NCBI GenBank assembly: GCA_028289585.1
Contig: JANQPI010000026.1
Location: forward strand, 1 to 64,000
Length of the DNA stretch: 64,000 nt
Direction of reading: 5' to 3'
DNA from: Candidatus Zixiibacteriota bacterium
GTDB lineage: Bacteria; Zixibacteria; MSB-5A5; GN15; FEB-12
Position numbers and translations under genes: made by a program. The notes beneath the pieces were generated by a model. It worked only from the letters and a program-made list of their open reading frames with translations, searched no databases and was not told the origin of the DNA. This document shows positions 1 through 9,295 of the stretch, piece by piece; the stretch's first letter is position 1; the number at the start of each line of letters is the position of its first letter.

Positions 1-743
1 GTGAAGTTGGCCGAATCGAAGGAAGCGAACTGCGCGACGGTTGTGTCGGCAATCGTCCCGATCATCCAGAACTCGGACGGCTCGTCCGGCTGGAAGAGGG
101 AGTCGGTCGCAGTAACGAACCAGACCGTGAGAAGGTCGGTCGTCTCTTCGTGTTCAACCTCGATCTCGCCAGTGACGGTCAGACCATCGACCCAGACGAG
201 GGTGTCACCCATGGCGTCAACAATGCGGAGACCTTCCGCCTCAGCATGCTCTTCTTCAACGACGTGAATCTCAAGGAGCGGAGATGAGTAGTCGGTAGTA
301 TCGTCTTGGAAGAGACCGATCGTGAAGTCGGCGTGACCTTCCTCGACGCCAATCACACTAAAGCTGAAGTTGGTCGAATCGTAAGAAGCAAACTTTGCTG
401 TCGACGTATCGGAGATATTGCTGAGGATCATGAACTCAGATGGCTCATCCGGCTGGAAGAGGGAGTCGGTCGCCGTCTTAAACCAGACGGTCAGAGACTC
501 GGTTGTGTCTCCATGGGCAACCTCAATCTCACCGGTCACGGTCGCACCATCGACATAGACGAGCGTATCACCCGCCGCATCGACGATACGAAGACCATCG
601 GCCTGGGGACTCGCCGCTGAAGCGGCGGACTGACCGGCCGGTGTCGCGAGATTCGAGCCGCTAAATTGCTCCGATGCATCAACTGTGATGCCGACGAGCA
701 GAGCCGCGAACAGGATCCCGCGAAGAACCTTTGCGATTAGCAT
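1..743 (-). CDS. Secreted hypothetical protein with tandem ~120-aa repeats (C-terminally truncated by window edge)
   Basis: Manual minus-strand translation from ATG at 743 is open to base 1: MLIAKVLRGILFAALLVGITVDA (signal peptide) followed by two repeats, QADGLRIVDAAGDTLVYVDGATVTGEIEV... and EAEGLRIVDAMGDTLVWVDGLTVTGEIEV... Not in the ORF track because it runs off the window. Confidence 0.8.
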   Translation of the reverse strand, partial: MLIAKVLRGILFAALLVGITVDASEQFSGSNLATPAGQSAASAASPQADGLRIVDAAGDTLVYVDGATVTGEIEVAHGDTTESLTVWFKTATDSLFQPDEPSEFMILSNISDTSTAKFASYDSTNFSFSVIGVEEGHADFTIGLFQDDTTDYSSPLLEIHVVEEEHAEAEGLRIVDAMGDTLVWVDGLTVTGEIEVEHEETTDLLTVWFVTATDSLFQPDEPSEFWMIGTIADTTVAQFASFDSANF

Positions 744-848
744 TCTATGCCTCCCTTTTGCGTGGCGCCGTCATCTTGTGACCGACACGACCACACGTGT
801 GGGTATAAGTGAAGTAACGTAGTGGGCAGAGTTAAATGAGACGGTGAA

Positions 849-1247
849 TCAGGCGGAAAAAGGAGGGGCACGTAGCCCGGGAAGCTGACTACCGTCGATT
901 GACGTAGCCGCTGAGGTTGCGGTTCCGATAGGTGTCGGCGGTAGTTGACTAACCGCGAGGTCCGTCAGGGGCGATTCAGCTGATGCGCTGAATGCTGCGA
1001 TGACGATGCAGAGTGAACACGACTGGCTCTCTGATGTCGTTTCACCCGATGACGATTCGGGCGCTGAATGGCTGCACGCGCTTGAATGGCAGTGCCCGTG
1101 ATCGCTTTCACTAGTTTCTTGATTGTCGTAATGATAATGAGTCGGCGTGGCAAGAAGCATGGCGAGCAGTGCAATGCAGCCGAGACCGGTGAGAAGCGAC
1201 TTGCAGATCGTTACCGATCCGTGACGAGACAACAGCATCTTAGCCAT
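849..1247 (-). CDS. Small His/Cys-rich membrane or exported protein (DUF2946-like)
   Basis: MAKMLLSRHGSVTICKSLLTGLGCIALLAMLLATPTHYHYDNQETSESDHGHCHSSACSHS...CSLC; start at 1247 overlaps the 3' end of the Fur-family gene by 8 nt (ATGGCTAA). Confidence 0.6.
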   Translation of the reverse strand: MAKMLLSRHGSVTICKSLLTGLGCIALLAMLLATPTHYHYDNQETSESDHGHCHSSACSHSAPESSSGETTSESQSCSLCIVIAAFSASAESPLTDLAVSQLPPTPIGTATSAATSIDGSQLPGLRAPPFSA

Positions 1248-1623
1248 GGGTGGTCGCCTTGCCAGTCGGGTGGCATTGATCGCAGCAGCCGCTAAACAAA
1301 ATGTCATGCTGCGTCGACAGGAATCCATCCGGTAACAGGTCGTGGATACCGTCGACACACCCGTCGATGTTAAAGACGCGATTGCACACGGTGCAGTGGA
1401 AATGGTGGTGATGCGGTCGTGAGGTAGGCTCATACCGAGTCGGACCACCAGCGATGTCAACCGTCTGCAGATGACCATCGGCTACACCCTGTTGCAGCGT
1501 ACGATAAACCGTGGCAAGACCGGGCTTCGCCAGTTGAGCGTGGAGCTCGGCTGCCGAGAGCGGTCCCTTGGCATCTTCAAGGGCGGCCAGAATAGATTGG
1601 CGTTGTGCTGACACACGTCCCAC
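1240..1623 (-). CDS. Fur-family metalloregulator (Fur/Zur-like)
   Basis: 127 aa, RQSILAALEDAKGPLSAAELHAQL...GLATVYRTLQ winged helix; HHHHFHCTVCNRVF and CCDQCHPTGK metal-binding motifs. Confidence 0.9.
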   Translation of the reverse strand: MGRVSAQRQSILAALEDAKGPLSAAELHAQLAKPGLATVYRTLQQGVADGHLQTVDIAGGPTRYEPTSRPHHHHFHCTVCNRVFNIDGCVDGIHDLLPDGFLSTQHDILFSGCCDQCHPTGKATTHG

Positions 1624-1633
1624 AACACAAATG

Positions 1634-1649
1634 AGAATCGATTCTCACG
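1634..1649. promoter_or_regulatory. Candidate Fur-family operator (perfect palindrome TGAGAATCGATTCTCA)
   Basis: 16-nt perfect inverted repeat 11 bp upstream of the Fur-family start codon, resembling Fur-box half-sites. Confidence 0.65.
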
Positions 1650-1787
1650 AGTTGTCAAGCGAGTTACGTAGTTTTCCGTACTTTTGTGTCTAGCTGTCGT
1701 CTAACTGACGGCGATCGCTGCTTGACCGAAGTATGCGACCGGATCGGCGGACCCGGTCTTCCTGCATCAGTTCTGCGTCGTGATCAG

Positions 1788-3029
1788 TTACGTCGTGTCG
1801 AACCGTACCATGTGGCTGCCGGCGATCCAGCCGGTCGTCCAGGCCGACTGGAAGTTGAACCCACCCGTCACACCGTCGATATCAAGAATCTCGCCGCCGG
1901 CATACAGCCCCGGACAGACCCGGCTTTGCATCGTCCGGAAATCGATCTCGGTCAGTGCGATGCCGCCGGCAGTAACGAATTCCTCTTTAAAGATCCCTTT
2001 GCCGGAAATCGCAAACGATGCCTCGGTCAATTCCTGCGCCATTCTCTGCATGACCGACTTAGCACAGTTTGCCCAGATGTTGGTCTCACTAACTCCCGAC
2101 TTTGCAGCTATGCGCGCCCAGTATCGTTTCGGCAGAGCATGCGGTGAACTCGTACGAATCTGACGGCGGGCATACCGCTGCTTGTGATTTACCAACGCGT
2201 CGTACGCTGTTTCGATAGATTCACTGCCAAGGAAATTGACATGCAGAGTCGCATGATATCGGCAATCATGCAGGGGCCGTGCCGCAAACGCGGAGAGCTT
2301 AAGCACCGCCGGACCGCTCACCCCCCAATGCGTGATCAGTAACGGTCCCACCGCTCGGTAGTCCGGTTTCGATTCCGTCTCCAATCGTAACTCGACAGTG
2401 TCGAAACTGATTCCGGCCAGGTCGCGGAGGCGTTCGTCCTGGATCTTGAAGGTGAAGAGCGAGGGAACACACGGCACAATCGAGTGACCGAGCGATTCGG
2501 CCAGACGATAACCTTGTCGACTGCTGCCGGTTGCAAGCATAACGCGATCGGCAAATATCGAATCGCCACGTGCCAAACCGATTGCGAACGAGTGTGATTC
2601 AGACGCTCCGGCTCGTGAGATTGCTGTAACGCGCTTTTCCAACTGTAGATCGACTCCGCGCGCGCGAGCCACCGAAAGCAGACAGTCGATAATCGTTTCC
2701 GACGAGTCGGTTATCGGAAACATACGCCCGTCGGCTTCGGTCTTTAAGCGGATGCCCTGTCGCTCGAAGAAAGCGACGGTGTCGCTCGGCTGGAACGTGG
2801 CAAACGGTCCGCGCAGTTCCTTTTGTCCGCGGGGGTAATTGCCAATGAGCTCGGCTGGATCGAAACAGTGATGCGTGACGTTGCACCGGCCACCACCGGA
2901 GATGCGCACTTTGCTCAACGGCTCCCGAGTCGCTTCCAGGATAGTCACCGTGTGCTCCGGGCCAACCTCGGCAGCTCGGATTGCAGCAAAAAAACCAGCG
3001 GCTCCGGCCCCGATAACAACGATCCTCAT
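1788..3029 (-). CDS. NAD(P)/FAD-dependent oxidoreductase, HI0933/BaiN-like flavoprotein
   Basis: MRIVVIGAGAAGFFAAIRAAE dinucleotide fold; RISGGGRCNVTH; C-terminal GVTGGFNFQSAWTTGWIAG typical of HI0933-like proteins. Confidence 0.88.
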   Translation of the reverse strand: MRIVVIGAGAAGFFAAIRAAEVGPEHTVTILEATREPLSKVRISGGGRCNVTHHCFDPAELIGNYPRGQKELRGPFATFQPSDTVAFFERQGIRLKTEADGRMFPITDSSETIIDCLLSVARARGVDLQLEKRVTAISRAGASESHSFAIGLARGDSIFADRVMLATGSSRQGYRLAESLGHSIVPCVPSLFTFKIQDERLRDLAGISFDTVELRLETESKPDYRAVGPLLITHWGVSGPAVLKLSAFAARPLHDCRYHATLHVNFLGSESIETAYDALVNHKQRYARRQIRTSSPHALPKRYWARIAAKSGVSETNIWANCAKSVMQRMAQELTEASFAISGKGIFKEEFVTAGGIALTEIDFRTMQSRVCPGLYAGGEILDIDGVTGGFNFQSAWTTGWIAGSHMVRFDTT

Positions 3030-3208
3030 CGGTCTGTTCGCCAGAAAGCCAAGTGGGTCATATGCGCCAGTATGTGCGTAACTGGTTTAGCCACCAAGTG
3101 CAATTCCGTATTCCCGCTCGCTGACTTCGGAGGTTGCGTTGTCGCTAGCACAACGTAGTATTCCCTATTGCCAATCTAGCGCATCAAAAATGCGGAGAGA
3201 CTCGGGTA

Positions 3209-3667
3209 ATGAACACTGCTCACGCAATCGCTCACCACATCCGAACACTTCACGTCGGGCCCAACTTCACCGCGTCGGACATGAAATCGCAATTGTCCGA
3301 TGTCAACGTACAGAAGGCGACTGCCTCAATCGGTCAGCACAACACAATTGCCAAACTCACCTTCCATGTGAACTACTACGTTCGGGCCGTGCTGGGAGTA
3401 TTGAAGGGTGGTCCGCTCGATGCCCATGACAAGTTCAGCTTCGATGCTCCGCCAATCCAATCTGAAGAGGACTGGCAGCTACTCGTGAAGAAAGTTCTGG
3501 CCGATGCCGAAGAGCTCGCTGACATCGTTGAGACCCTACCCGAGGAACGATTTGCCGCCGACTTCGCCGATCCCAAGTACGGTTCGTTGCACCGCAATCT
3601 GATCGGCTTGATCGAACATACCTACTACCATCTCGGGCAGATTGCGATTCTCAAGCGCCTTATCTGA
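3209..3667 (+). CDS. DinB-like protein
   Basis: 153-residue-class helical protein; HNTIAKLTFHVNYYVRAV ... LIGLIEHTYYHLGQIAILKRLI with DinB-type His pattern. Confidence 0.75.
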   Translation: MNTAHAIAHHIRTLHVGPNFTASDMKSQLSDVNVQKATASIGQHNTIAKLTFHVNYYVRAVLGVLKGGPLDAHDKFSFDAPPIQSEEDWQLLVKKVLADAEELADIVETLPEERFAADFADPKYGSLHRNLIGLIEHTYYHLGQIAILKRLI

Positions 3668-3878
3668 TGGTTGAGTCAGTATAGACGCAGGCGTTTTTCG
3701 GCCACGCGGGGAATCGCTTGGTTCCGCCGAGGCTGCCAGATACATTCGCCACCGACCCCTGAGTTAACCCGAGAACAGGCCATGATCACACTCTCGGTTC
3801 GCCTTGCTTTGGGGTTGGCTCTGGTACTCTGGCTAACCAAACGTATTTGCCACTTCCGTACAGGAGTTGACAACGTCA

Positions 3879-4643
3879 ATGCCGTGGGATCCAAATCAGT
3901 ATTTGCGCTATGCTGATAAGCGGGAACGCCCCGCCTATGAGCTACTCGACCGCGTTCCCGTGACCTCACCGGAACGCATCTATGATCTGGGATGCGGATC
4001 AGGGAATACGTCTCTTCTGCTCAAGCGGCGATGGCCGGACGCAAAAGTGACAGGCATTGATAACAGTGCGGCGATGTTGGATAAGGCCCGTACGGAGTCA
4101 ATCGATGTGGACTGGCAAGAGGCCGACATCGACGAGATTGACCTGTCCGACTCACCTGATCTGATTTACTCCAATGCGGCTCTACACTGGGTTGATAGCC
4201 ACGAGACACTGCTGCCGCGACTGGTGATGTTCCTCAAACCGGGCGGTGTGCTTGCCGTTCAGATGCCGGTCAATTTCACTGCGCCGTCGCACACTCTTCT
4301 TTTCGATCTGGCCACGGAGGAACCATGGCGCGAGTGGCTGGAGAATCTTCGACCGAGCAATCCAGTCGGTACGCCCGAATGGTACTGGCGAATCCTCTCG
4401 TCCCATTGCCGCGATATCGACATCTGGACGACAACGTATCTTCAGGTGATGTCGGGAGACGATCCGGTTCTCGAGTGGGTCCGCGGCTCGGCTCTTGTCC
4501 CGTTTCTTGATCGTCTTCCCAATGAGCATCGCGAGGCGTTCCTGTCTGCCTACGGTGTGCGATTGCGGGAGGCGTACCCCCAACGATCAAGCGGAGAGAC
4601 GCTCTTTCCCTTTACGCGGTTGTTTCTCGTTGGTCAACGGTAA
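3879..4643 (+). CDS. tam: SAM-dependent methyltransferase, trans-aconitate 2-methyltransferase-like
   Basis: MPWDPNQYLRYADKRERPAYELLDRVP...IYDLGCGSGNTSLLLKRRWPDAKVTGIDNSAAML; ORF track starts at TTG 3867, ATG 3879 is more likely. Confidence 0.8.
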   Translation: MPWDPNQYLRYADKRERPAYELLDRVPVTSPERIYDLGCGSGNTSLLLKRRWPDAKVTGIDNSAAMLDKARTESIDVDWQEADIDEIDLSDSPDLIYSNAALHWVDSHETLLPRLVMFLKPGGVLAVQMPVNFTAPSHTLLFDLATEEPWREWLENLRPSNPVGTPEWYWRILSSHCRDIDIWTTTYLQVMSGDDPVLEWVRGSALVPFLDRLPNEHREAFLSAYGVRLREAYPQRSSGETLFPFTRLFLVGQR

Positions 4644-4744
4644 CGTCGGGCTACGGCGCTCGACCTGAATCGAGTTGTCTATTCTGCAGACGCCGAATTT
4701 CGAGTGATAGCGTCAGACCGAAACTGAAAATACAGGAGGTAGCA

Positions 4745-5140
4745 GTGTTTCCCGAATCATCGATGGCCCTGACCCATATGCTGGTCGTCAGTGATCTTTC
4801 CTCAGCGAAAACGTTTTACTCCGACGTTCTCGGTGCCGAAGTCTACCGCGAGTACGGTGGAACGTCGTGCGTCCTTTCGTTTCTCGGAACCTGGCTTCTC
4901 CTCGTCACCGGGGGGGAGCCAACCCAGGACAAACCCAACACGACCTTTGCGCCACCACATGACCCCGATCGAGTCAGTCATGCCATGACGATTCGGGTTC
5001 CCGATTGCGTCGCCGCCTACAAAACGTTGCATGAACGGGGGGCCATGTTTCTTACGCCTCCTGTTGACTGGGGAGCGGAGATCCGCTGCTTCTTCCGTGA
5101 TCCCGACGGTCACCTGTGGGAAATCAGCGAGGCGCGATAA
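4745..5140 (+). CDS. VOC-family (glyoxalase/bleomycin-resistance fold) protein
   Basis: LTHMLVVSDLSSAKTFYSDVLGAEVYRE ... FFRDPDGHLWEISE. Confidence 0.85.
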   Translation: MFPESSMALTHMLVVSDLSSAKTFYSDVLGAEVYREYGGTSCVLSFLGTWLLLVTGGEPTQDKPNTTFAPPHDPDRVSHAMTIRVPDCVAAYKTLHERGAMFLTPPVDWGAEIRCFFRDPDGHLWEISEAR

Positions 5141-5166
5141 TCCTGAGTTCATGGGTCACATTATAG

Positions 5167-5188
5167 TTCCTGATATCCGAGTCAGGAA
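5167..5188. promoter_or_regulatory. Candidate Rrf2-family operator copy 1 (TTCCTGA-TATCCGAG-TCAGGAA)
   Basis: Perfect 7-nt dyad arms, 8-nt spacer, just upstream of the Rrf2 gene; same arms and spacing as 5692-5713. Confidence 0.75.
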
Positions 5189-5200
5189 TTATCATAGGGC

Positions 5201-5641
5201 ATGGTTCTTTCCAAGACATGCTCCGACGCAATCCGTGCTACCTATGCCATCGCTCATCTGGTCGAAGAACGAGATGTCACCTATGTCCCGATTCGCGATG
5301 TTGCCGATGAGGTCGGGATGTCAGCCCACTTTCTGGGCAAGATTGTCCAGCCGCTCCTTGAAGCCGGAATTTGGACCTCCTATCGCGGCCCGAACGGTGG
5401 GTTGGGGTTGAGTCGGTCGCCCCGCGAGATATCGCTATTGGCGATTGTCGCGGCCACGGACGGGCTCGGTGTGTTCGAGTCCTGTCTCCTGGGCCTGCCC
5501 CAATGCGGTGGGCATAATCCCTGTCCGGTACATGATCGTTGGGGAGCGCTTCGGGAGGCCTTGCAGGAGGCGTTCGAGCGCTCTTCAGTGGCCGATGGGC
5601 TCAATGCCTACCGCCAACGCGGCCGCAGTAAGCCTTCCTGA
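5201..5641 (+). CDS. Rrf2-family transcriptional regulator with putative Fe-S ligand cysteines
   Basis: YAIAHLVEERDVTYVPIRDVADEVGMSAHFLGKIVQPLLEAGIWTSYRGPNGGLGLSR; cysteine cluster C-LLGLPQ-C-GGHNP-C. Confidence 0.9.
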   Translation: MVLSKTCSDAIRATYAIAHLVEERDVTYVPIRDVADEVGMSAHFLGKIVQPLLEAGIWTSYRGPNGGLGLSRSPREISLLAIVAATDGLGVFESCLLGLPQCGGHNPCPVHDRWGALREALQEAFERSSVADGLNAYRQRGRSKPS

Positions 5642-5648
5642 GCGAAAA

Positions 5649-5666
5649 AAGTGATTCTTTTCACTT
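5649..5666. promoter_or_regulatory. Candidate CRP/FNR-superfamily site (AAGTGA-TTCTTT-TCACTT)
   Basis: Perfect 6-6-6 dyad containing GTGA-N6-TCAC core; lies between rrf2 and the porin gene. Confidence 0.45.
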
Positions 5667-5691
5667 GCTCGTGGCGTCCGTATGGCCAATA

Positions 5692-5713
5692 TTCCTGACA
5701 ACAGAGTCAGGAA
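5692..5713. promoter_or_regulatory. Candidate Rrf2-family operator copy 2 (TTCCTGA-CAACAGAG-TCAGGAA)
   Basis: Identical 7-nt arms and 8-nt spacing to the site at 5167-5188; upstream of the porin/nrfHA genes. Confidence 0.75.
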
Positions 5714-5750
5714 ACTGGAAAGGGGCCGGGGTCGGCCGGGAGGAAATCCG

Positions 5751-7022
5751 ATGAAACGAGCAGGGTGGCTTGGCTGCCTCATCATCGCAGGCGTTGCAAC
5801 GGTCGGCGCGGAAACCTCAATCGACATCACAGGCAATGTCCGCGTCCGGACCGAGCTCGATAAGCGGAGTTTTCTCAGCAACGCGATCGTGCGGGACTAC
5901 ACGGACCTCAGAACTCGCCTCACGGTTTCGGCGAGTCGAGATGAGAACGCGAAAGCGGTTATCCAATTCCAGGATAGCCGGCGGCTTGGCGGTCAAAATG
6001 GTACCGGTGCGGACCTGTCCGGCACGCTCAACAACGGCTTGAATGTCGATGTTCACCAGGCCTATCTCTGGGTCAATCATCTCTGGTCGGGTGGCTTGGG
6101 TCTTCAGGCCGGCCGCTTTGAGGTTAATCTCGGTTCGCAACGCGTCTTTGGGGCTGTCGGATGGCAGAACGTCGGACGATCGTGGGAGGGACTGCATACC
6201 TGGTGGTCGGGCAAGTCAGTCGCCGTTCACGGGTACTGGCTGAAACGCCGGGAGCTTAACTCGCCGACTGAGAACAACGACTTCACGATAGTCGGCGGTA
6301 ACCTCGCCGCACCGGAGATCGGTCTTCAGGTATTTGTCTTTCTTGAGAACGATAACAATCGCTTTGTCGCCGGGGAGATAACACCCGTCGACGCTCTGAA
6401 CCGAGTTTCTGCCGGACTCTATGCCAAGCGAACGTTCGGAGCTGTCGACATCGAAGCTAATGGTGTCTACCAATTCGGCACGCAGCGAATCGTCGATCCT
6501 CAGGCAATCCCCCTCATGGCTGGTGAGCAGGATATCGCTGCCTTCCTCGCCACCTTTGAAATAGGTGTGACCGTAGCGCCCGAGGCCAAAGCACGTCTCG
6601 CCGCTGCTGTCGACTTTGCCTCTGGCGACGACGACCCGACTGACAACGAGTTTTCAGCCTATAACAATCTCTACTACACCGGACACAAGTTCCGCGGCTT
6701 CATGGATTACTTCCTCGCGTCAAATCCAGAGGGTCTCATCGACTTGATTCTTCGGGGTTCGGTGGCGCCCGCACCGAAATGGATGCTGAAAACTGATCTG
6801 CATCTTTTCCAAACGGTCGAAGACTACACCGTTTCAGGTTCAACCGAAACGAGTACCTCGGTCGGCACGGAAATCGATATCACGCTTGTCACAACGAGTA
6901 TTCCCGGATTCACCTGGCAGACCGGGTTCTCGGCGTTCCTTCCCAGTGAGGATTTCGCGGGTCCCGATGCTGATCCGGGGATCTGGGTTTACCTGATGGG
7001 AATCGTATCGTTCGGAGGATAA
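5751..7022 (+). CDS. Outer-membrane beta-barrel protein, alginate-export/porin-like
   Basis: Signal peptide MKRAGWLGCLIIAGVATVGAETS followed by alternating beta-strand pattern (QAGRFEVNLGSQRVFGAVGWQNVGRSWEG); SD GGAGGAAA before ATG 5751. ORF track start 5682 is upstream of the likely start. Confidence 0.75.
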   Translation: MKRAGWLGCLIIAGVATVGAETSIDITGNVRVRTELDKRSFLSNAIVRDYTDLRTRLTVSASRDENAKAVIQFQDSRRLGGQNGTGADLSGTLNNGLNVDVHQAYLWVNHLWSGGLGLQAGRFEVNLGSQRVFGAVGWQNVGRSWEGLHTWWSGKSVAVHGYWLKRRELNSPTENNDFTIVGGNLAAPEIGLQVFVFLENDNNRFVAGEITPVDALNRVSAGLYAKRTFGAVDIEANGVYQFGTQRIVDPQAIPLMAGEQDIAAFLATFEIGVTVAPEAKARLAAAVDFASGDDDPTDNEFSAYNNLYYTGHKFRGFMDYFLASNPEGLIDLILRGSVAPAPKWMLKTDLHLFQTVEDYTVSGSTETSTSVGTEIDITLVTTSIPGFTWQTGFSAFLPSEDFAGPDADPGIWVYLMGIVSFGG

Positions 7023-7157
7023 CTGATTATGCGAGCGTTTCCGTATCTCAGTACTGCTGTGGCTATCCAAACGATAGTGGTTCGCTATCGACGGCGGCTC
7101 AGCAGCAAGATGACTCCCCAGGTTGACACTGGCACGGCACACGTGGGTGTCCGGTAG

Positions 7158-7682
7158 GTGCATATGGCAACTATACCAGCGCTCAAACTCATTCCCACCG
7201 TGACCTTCACACTACTAGGGATCCTGATTGGTCTTGGTGCAGCAACGTTCAACTATGCTGAGGGGCTTTCCTATCTAAGCACAGACCCCGCTGCGTGTGC
7301 CAACTGCCACATCATGCAGTCCCAATATGATTCCTGGCAGAAGGCGAGCCACCATACATCGGCCACCTGTGCAGACTGTCACCTGCCACATGAGTTCCCC
7401 AGTAAGTACATAGCAAAGGCCGAGAATGGCTGGAATCATTCCAAGGCGTTTACACTCCAGGACTTTCAGGAGCCGATCGTCATTAACGACAAAAATGCCG
7501 ATGTTTTGCATGCGAACTGTATTCGGTGTCACCAGGACCTGATTCATGATCAATCGATTGTGTCAACAGAAGGAGCCCCTCGATGCGTGCGATGCCACGT
7601 TTCAGTAGGTCACGGCGAATCTGTGGGTTTAGGCGGGCCGATTTCAGAACAAGAGATTAGGGAGATCCTAGAAAATGACTAG
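7158..7682 (+). CDS. nrfH: Cytochrome c nitrite reductase small subunit (tetraheme quinol dehydrogenase)
   Basis: Single N-terminal TM helix and four CxxCH motifs (CANCH, CADCH, CIRCH, CVRCH); overlaps nrfA start. Confidence 0.92.
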   Translation: MHMATIPALKLIPTVTFTLLGILIGLGAATFNYAEGLSYLSTDPAACANCHIMQSQYDSWQKASHHTSATCADCHLPHEFPSKYIAKAENGWNHSKAFTLQDFQEPIVINDKNADVLHANCIRCHQDLIHDQSIVSTEGAPRCVRCHVSVGHGESVGLGGPISEQEIREILEND

Positions 7683-9102
7683 CACACCACGCAGCATATT
7701 TTCACGTGGCTGGTTCTACATCATTCTCATCGTTGTAGTCGCAGCGGCCACGGTAGGCGTTACCTCACTACTGCTGAATGTCGCCGACAGAAAGGCCGAG
7801 GAGCGCACTCCTTTCGTACGACTGGTAGAGGTTGATGAAAACACAACCGATCCCGCAGTGTGGGGAAAGAACTGGCCGAAGCAGTATGATACGTACAAGC
7901 TGACGGCAGAGCATACCCAGACGACATACGGTGGGCACGGTGGAAGTGAAGCGTTGCCGGAGCAGAAGATTGAGCGCGATCCCTGGCTCAAACGCATGTT
8001 TCTGGGCTATTCCTTTGCGCTCGACTACCGGGACCGCCGGGGGCATGCCTACATGCTTGAAGACCAGGAGCAGACAAAACGGCAGAATGTTCCACTTGCG
8101 GGCTCATGCCTGCACTGTCATGCCTCGGTGATGCCATTGTATCGTGAACTCGGCGACGGGGATCCAGCGGTTGGTTTCGAAATGACTCATGCGATGTCGT
8201 ACTGGGAAGCCAATAAGATGCTTCATGATATGGGGCACGCTCACCCGGTCTCCTGTGTTGATTGTCACGATCCACAATCAATGGCGCTTCGCGTGACTCG
8301 TCCTGGACTTATTCAGGGGATCGAAATGCTCGCTGAGGGGAACAGCGAGGTTCCCTATCTTCCATCGGTGCAGCGTTGGAGAGATGGCGCTCGCGATAAG
8401 CCGTATGATATCAATGCGGATGCGTCACGCACAGAAATGCGCTCGCTCGTGTGTGCGCAATGTCATGTGGAGTACTACTGTGCCAGCGACTTCAAGCTGA
8501 CCTTCCCGTGGGGTAACGGGTTGACTGTTGAGCAAACCGAGCAGTACTGGAATCAAACAACTTTGACCAGTGGTGAACGGTTCTTCGACTACAAGCATAA
8601 GGAAACCGGAGCAGCAATTCTCAAGGCACAACATCCCGAATACGAGCTGTGGAGCGAAGGCGTTCATGCTCGAAACGGCGTAGCGTGTGCGGACTGCCAT
8701 ATGCCGTATATGCGCGATGGGGCTACCAAGGTCTCTGACCATTGGGTTCGGAGCCCTCTTTTGAACATCAACAACGCGTGCCAGACATGCCATAAGTCCT
8801 CGGAAGAGGAGATCAAGGCACGAGTTGCCAAGATCCAGGATACAAACTACGGACTACTTCAGAATGCCGGTGAAGCGATTGTCGACCTCATCGAAGCGGT
8901 GTTGGTGGCACGGGAAAACGGTGCGACTGAAGAAGAGCTTACCAAGGCGCTCGAGTATCAGAGGCAGGCACAATGGCGACTCGATTTCATTGCCGCTGAA
9001 AACTCAATGGGATTCCATGCCCCGCAGGAGGCCGCCAGAATCCTAGGCGAGGCAACCAACCTGGCACGGATGGGACAGATCTCAGCTATTCAGACGTATT
9101 AA
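7675..9102 (+). CDS. nrfA: Ammonia-forming cytochrome c nitrite reductase (pentaheme)
   Basis: Five heme motifs [35 protein letters not shown] and [18 protein letters not shown] active-site signatures. Confidence 0.95.
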   Translation: MTSTPRSIFSRGWFYIILIVVVAAATVGVTSLLLNVADRKAEERTPFVRLVEVDENTTDPAVWGKNWPKQYDTYKLTAEHTQTTYGGHGGSEALPEQKIERDPWLKRMFLGYSFALDYRDRRGHAYMLEDQEQTKRQNVPLAGSCLHCHASVMPLYRELGDGDPAVGFEMTHAMSYWEANKMLHDMGHAHPVSCVDCHDPQSMALRVTRPGLIQGIEMLAEGNSEVPYLPSVQRWRDGARDKPYDINADASRTEMRSLVCAQCHVEYYCASDFKLTFPWGNGLTVEQTEQYWNQTTLTSGERFFDYKHKETGAAILKAQHPEYELWSEGVHARNGVACADCHMPYMRDGATKVSDHWVRSPLLNINNACQTCHKSSEEEIKARVAKIQDTNYGLLQNAGEAIVDLIEAVLVARENGATEEELTKALEYQRQAQWRLDFIAAENSMGFHAPQEAARILGEATNLARMGQISAIQTY

Positions 9103-9295
9103 CATGCTCGAAAGGAACTGACTCATCTACGCACATTCTGTGAGAGTTGCACGCAACGTTGGAGGCCGACGACAGTGACCAGCCGATTCCATTCGTCAAC
9201 AGACCGGATACTACTCAGCCCGGTTATGTCTGGCACACTTGATCTGCACAACGGATGGTTTGTGACCCTTCACGCCATGTCGGAGTGATTGTCCT

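Noticed and set aside
849-1478. 209-aa ORF as given in the track
   Set aside because: Its N-terminal 77 residues lie opposite the intended frame over the Fur gene; the likely real start is ATG 1247.
9262-9273. GTGA-CCCT-TCAC dyad upstream of the NapH-like gene at 9296
   Set aside because: Only 4-nt arms with a 4-nt spacer; too weak to separate from chance, and does not match the 6-6-6 spacing of the other CRP-like candidates.
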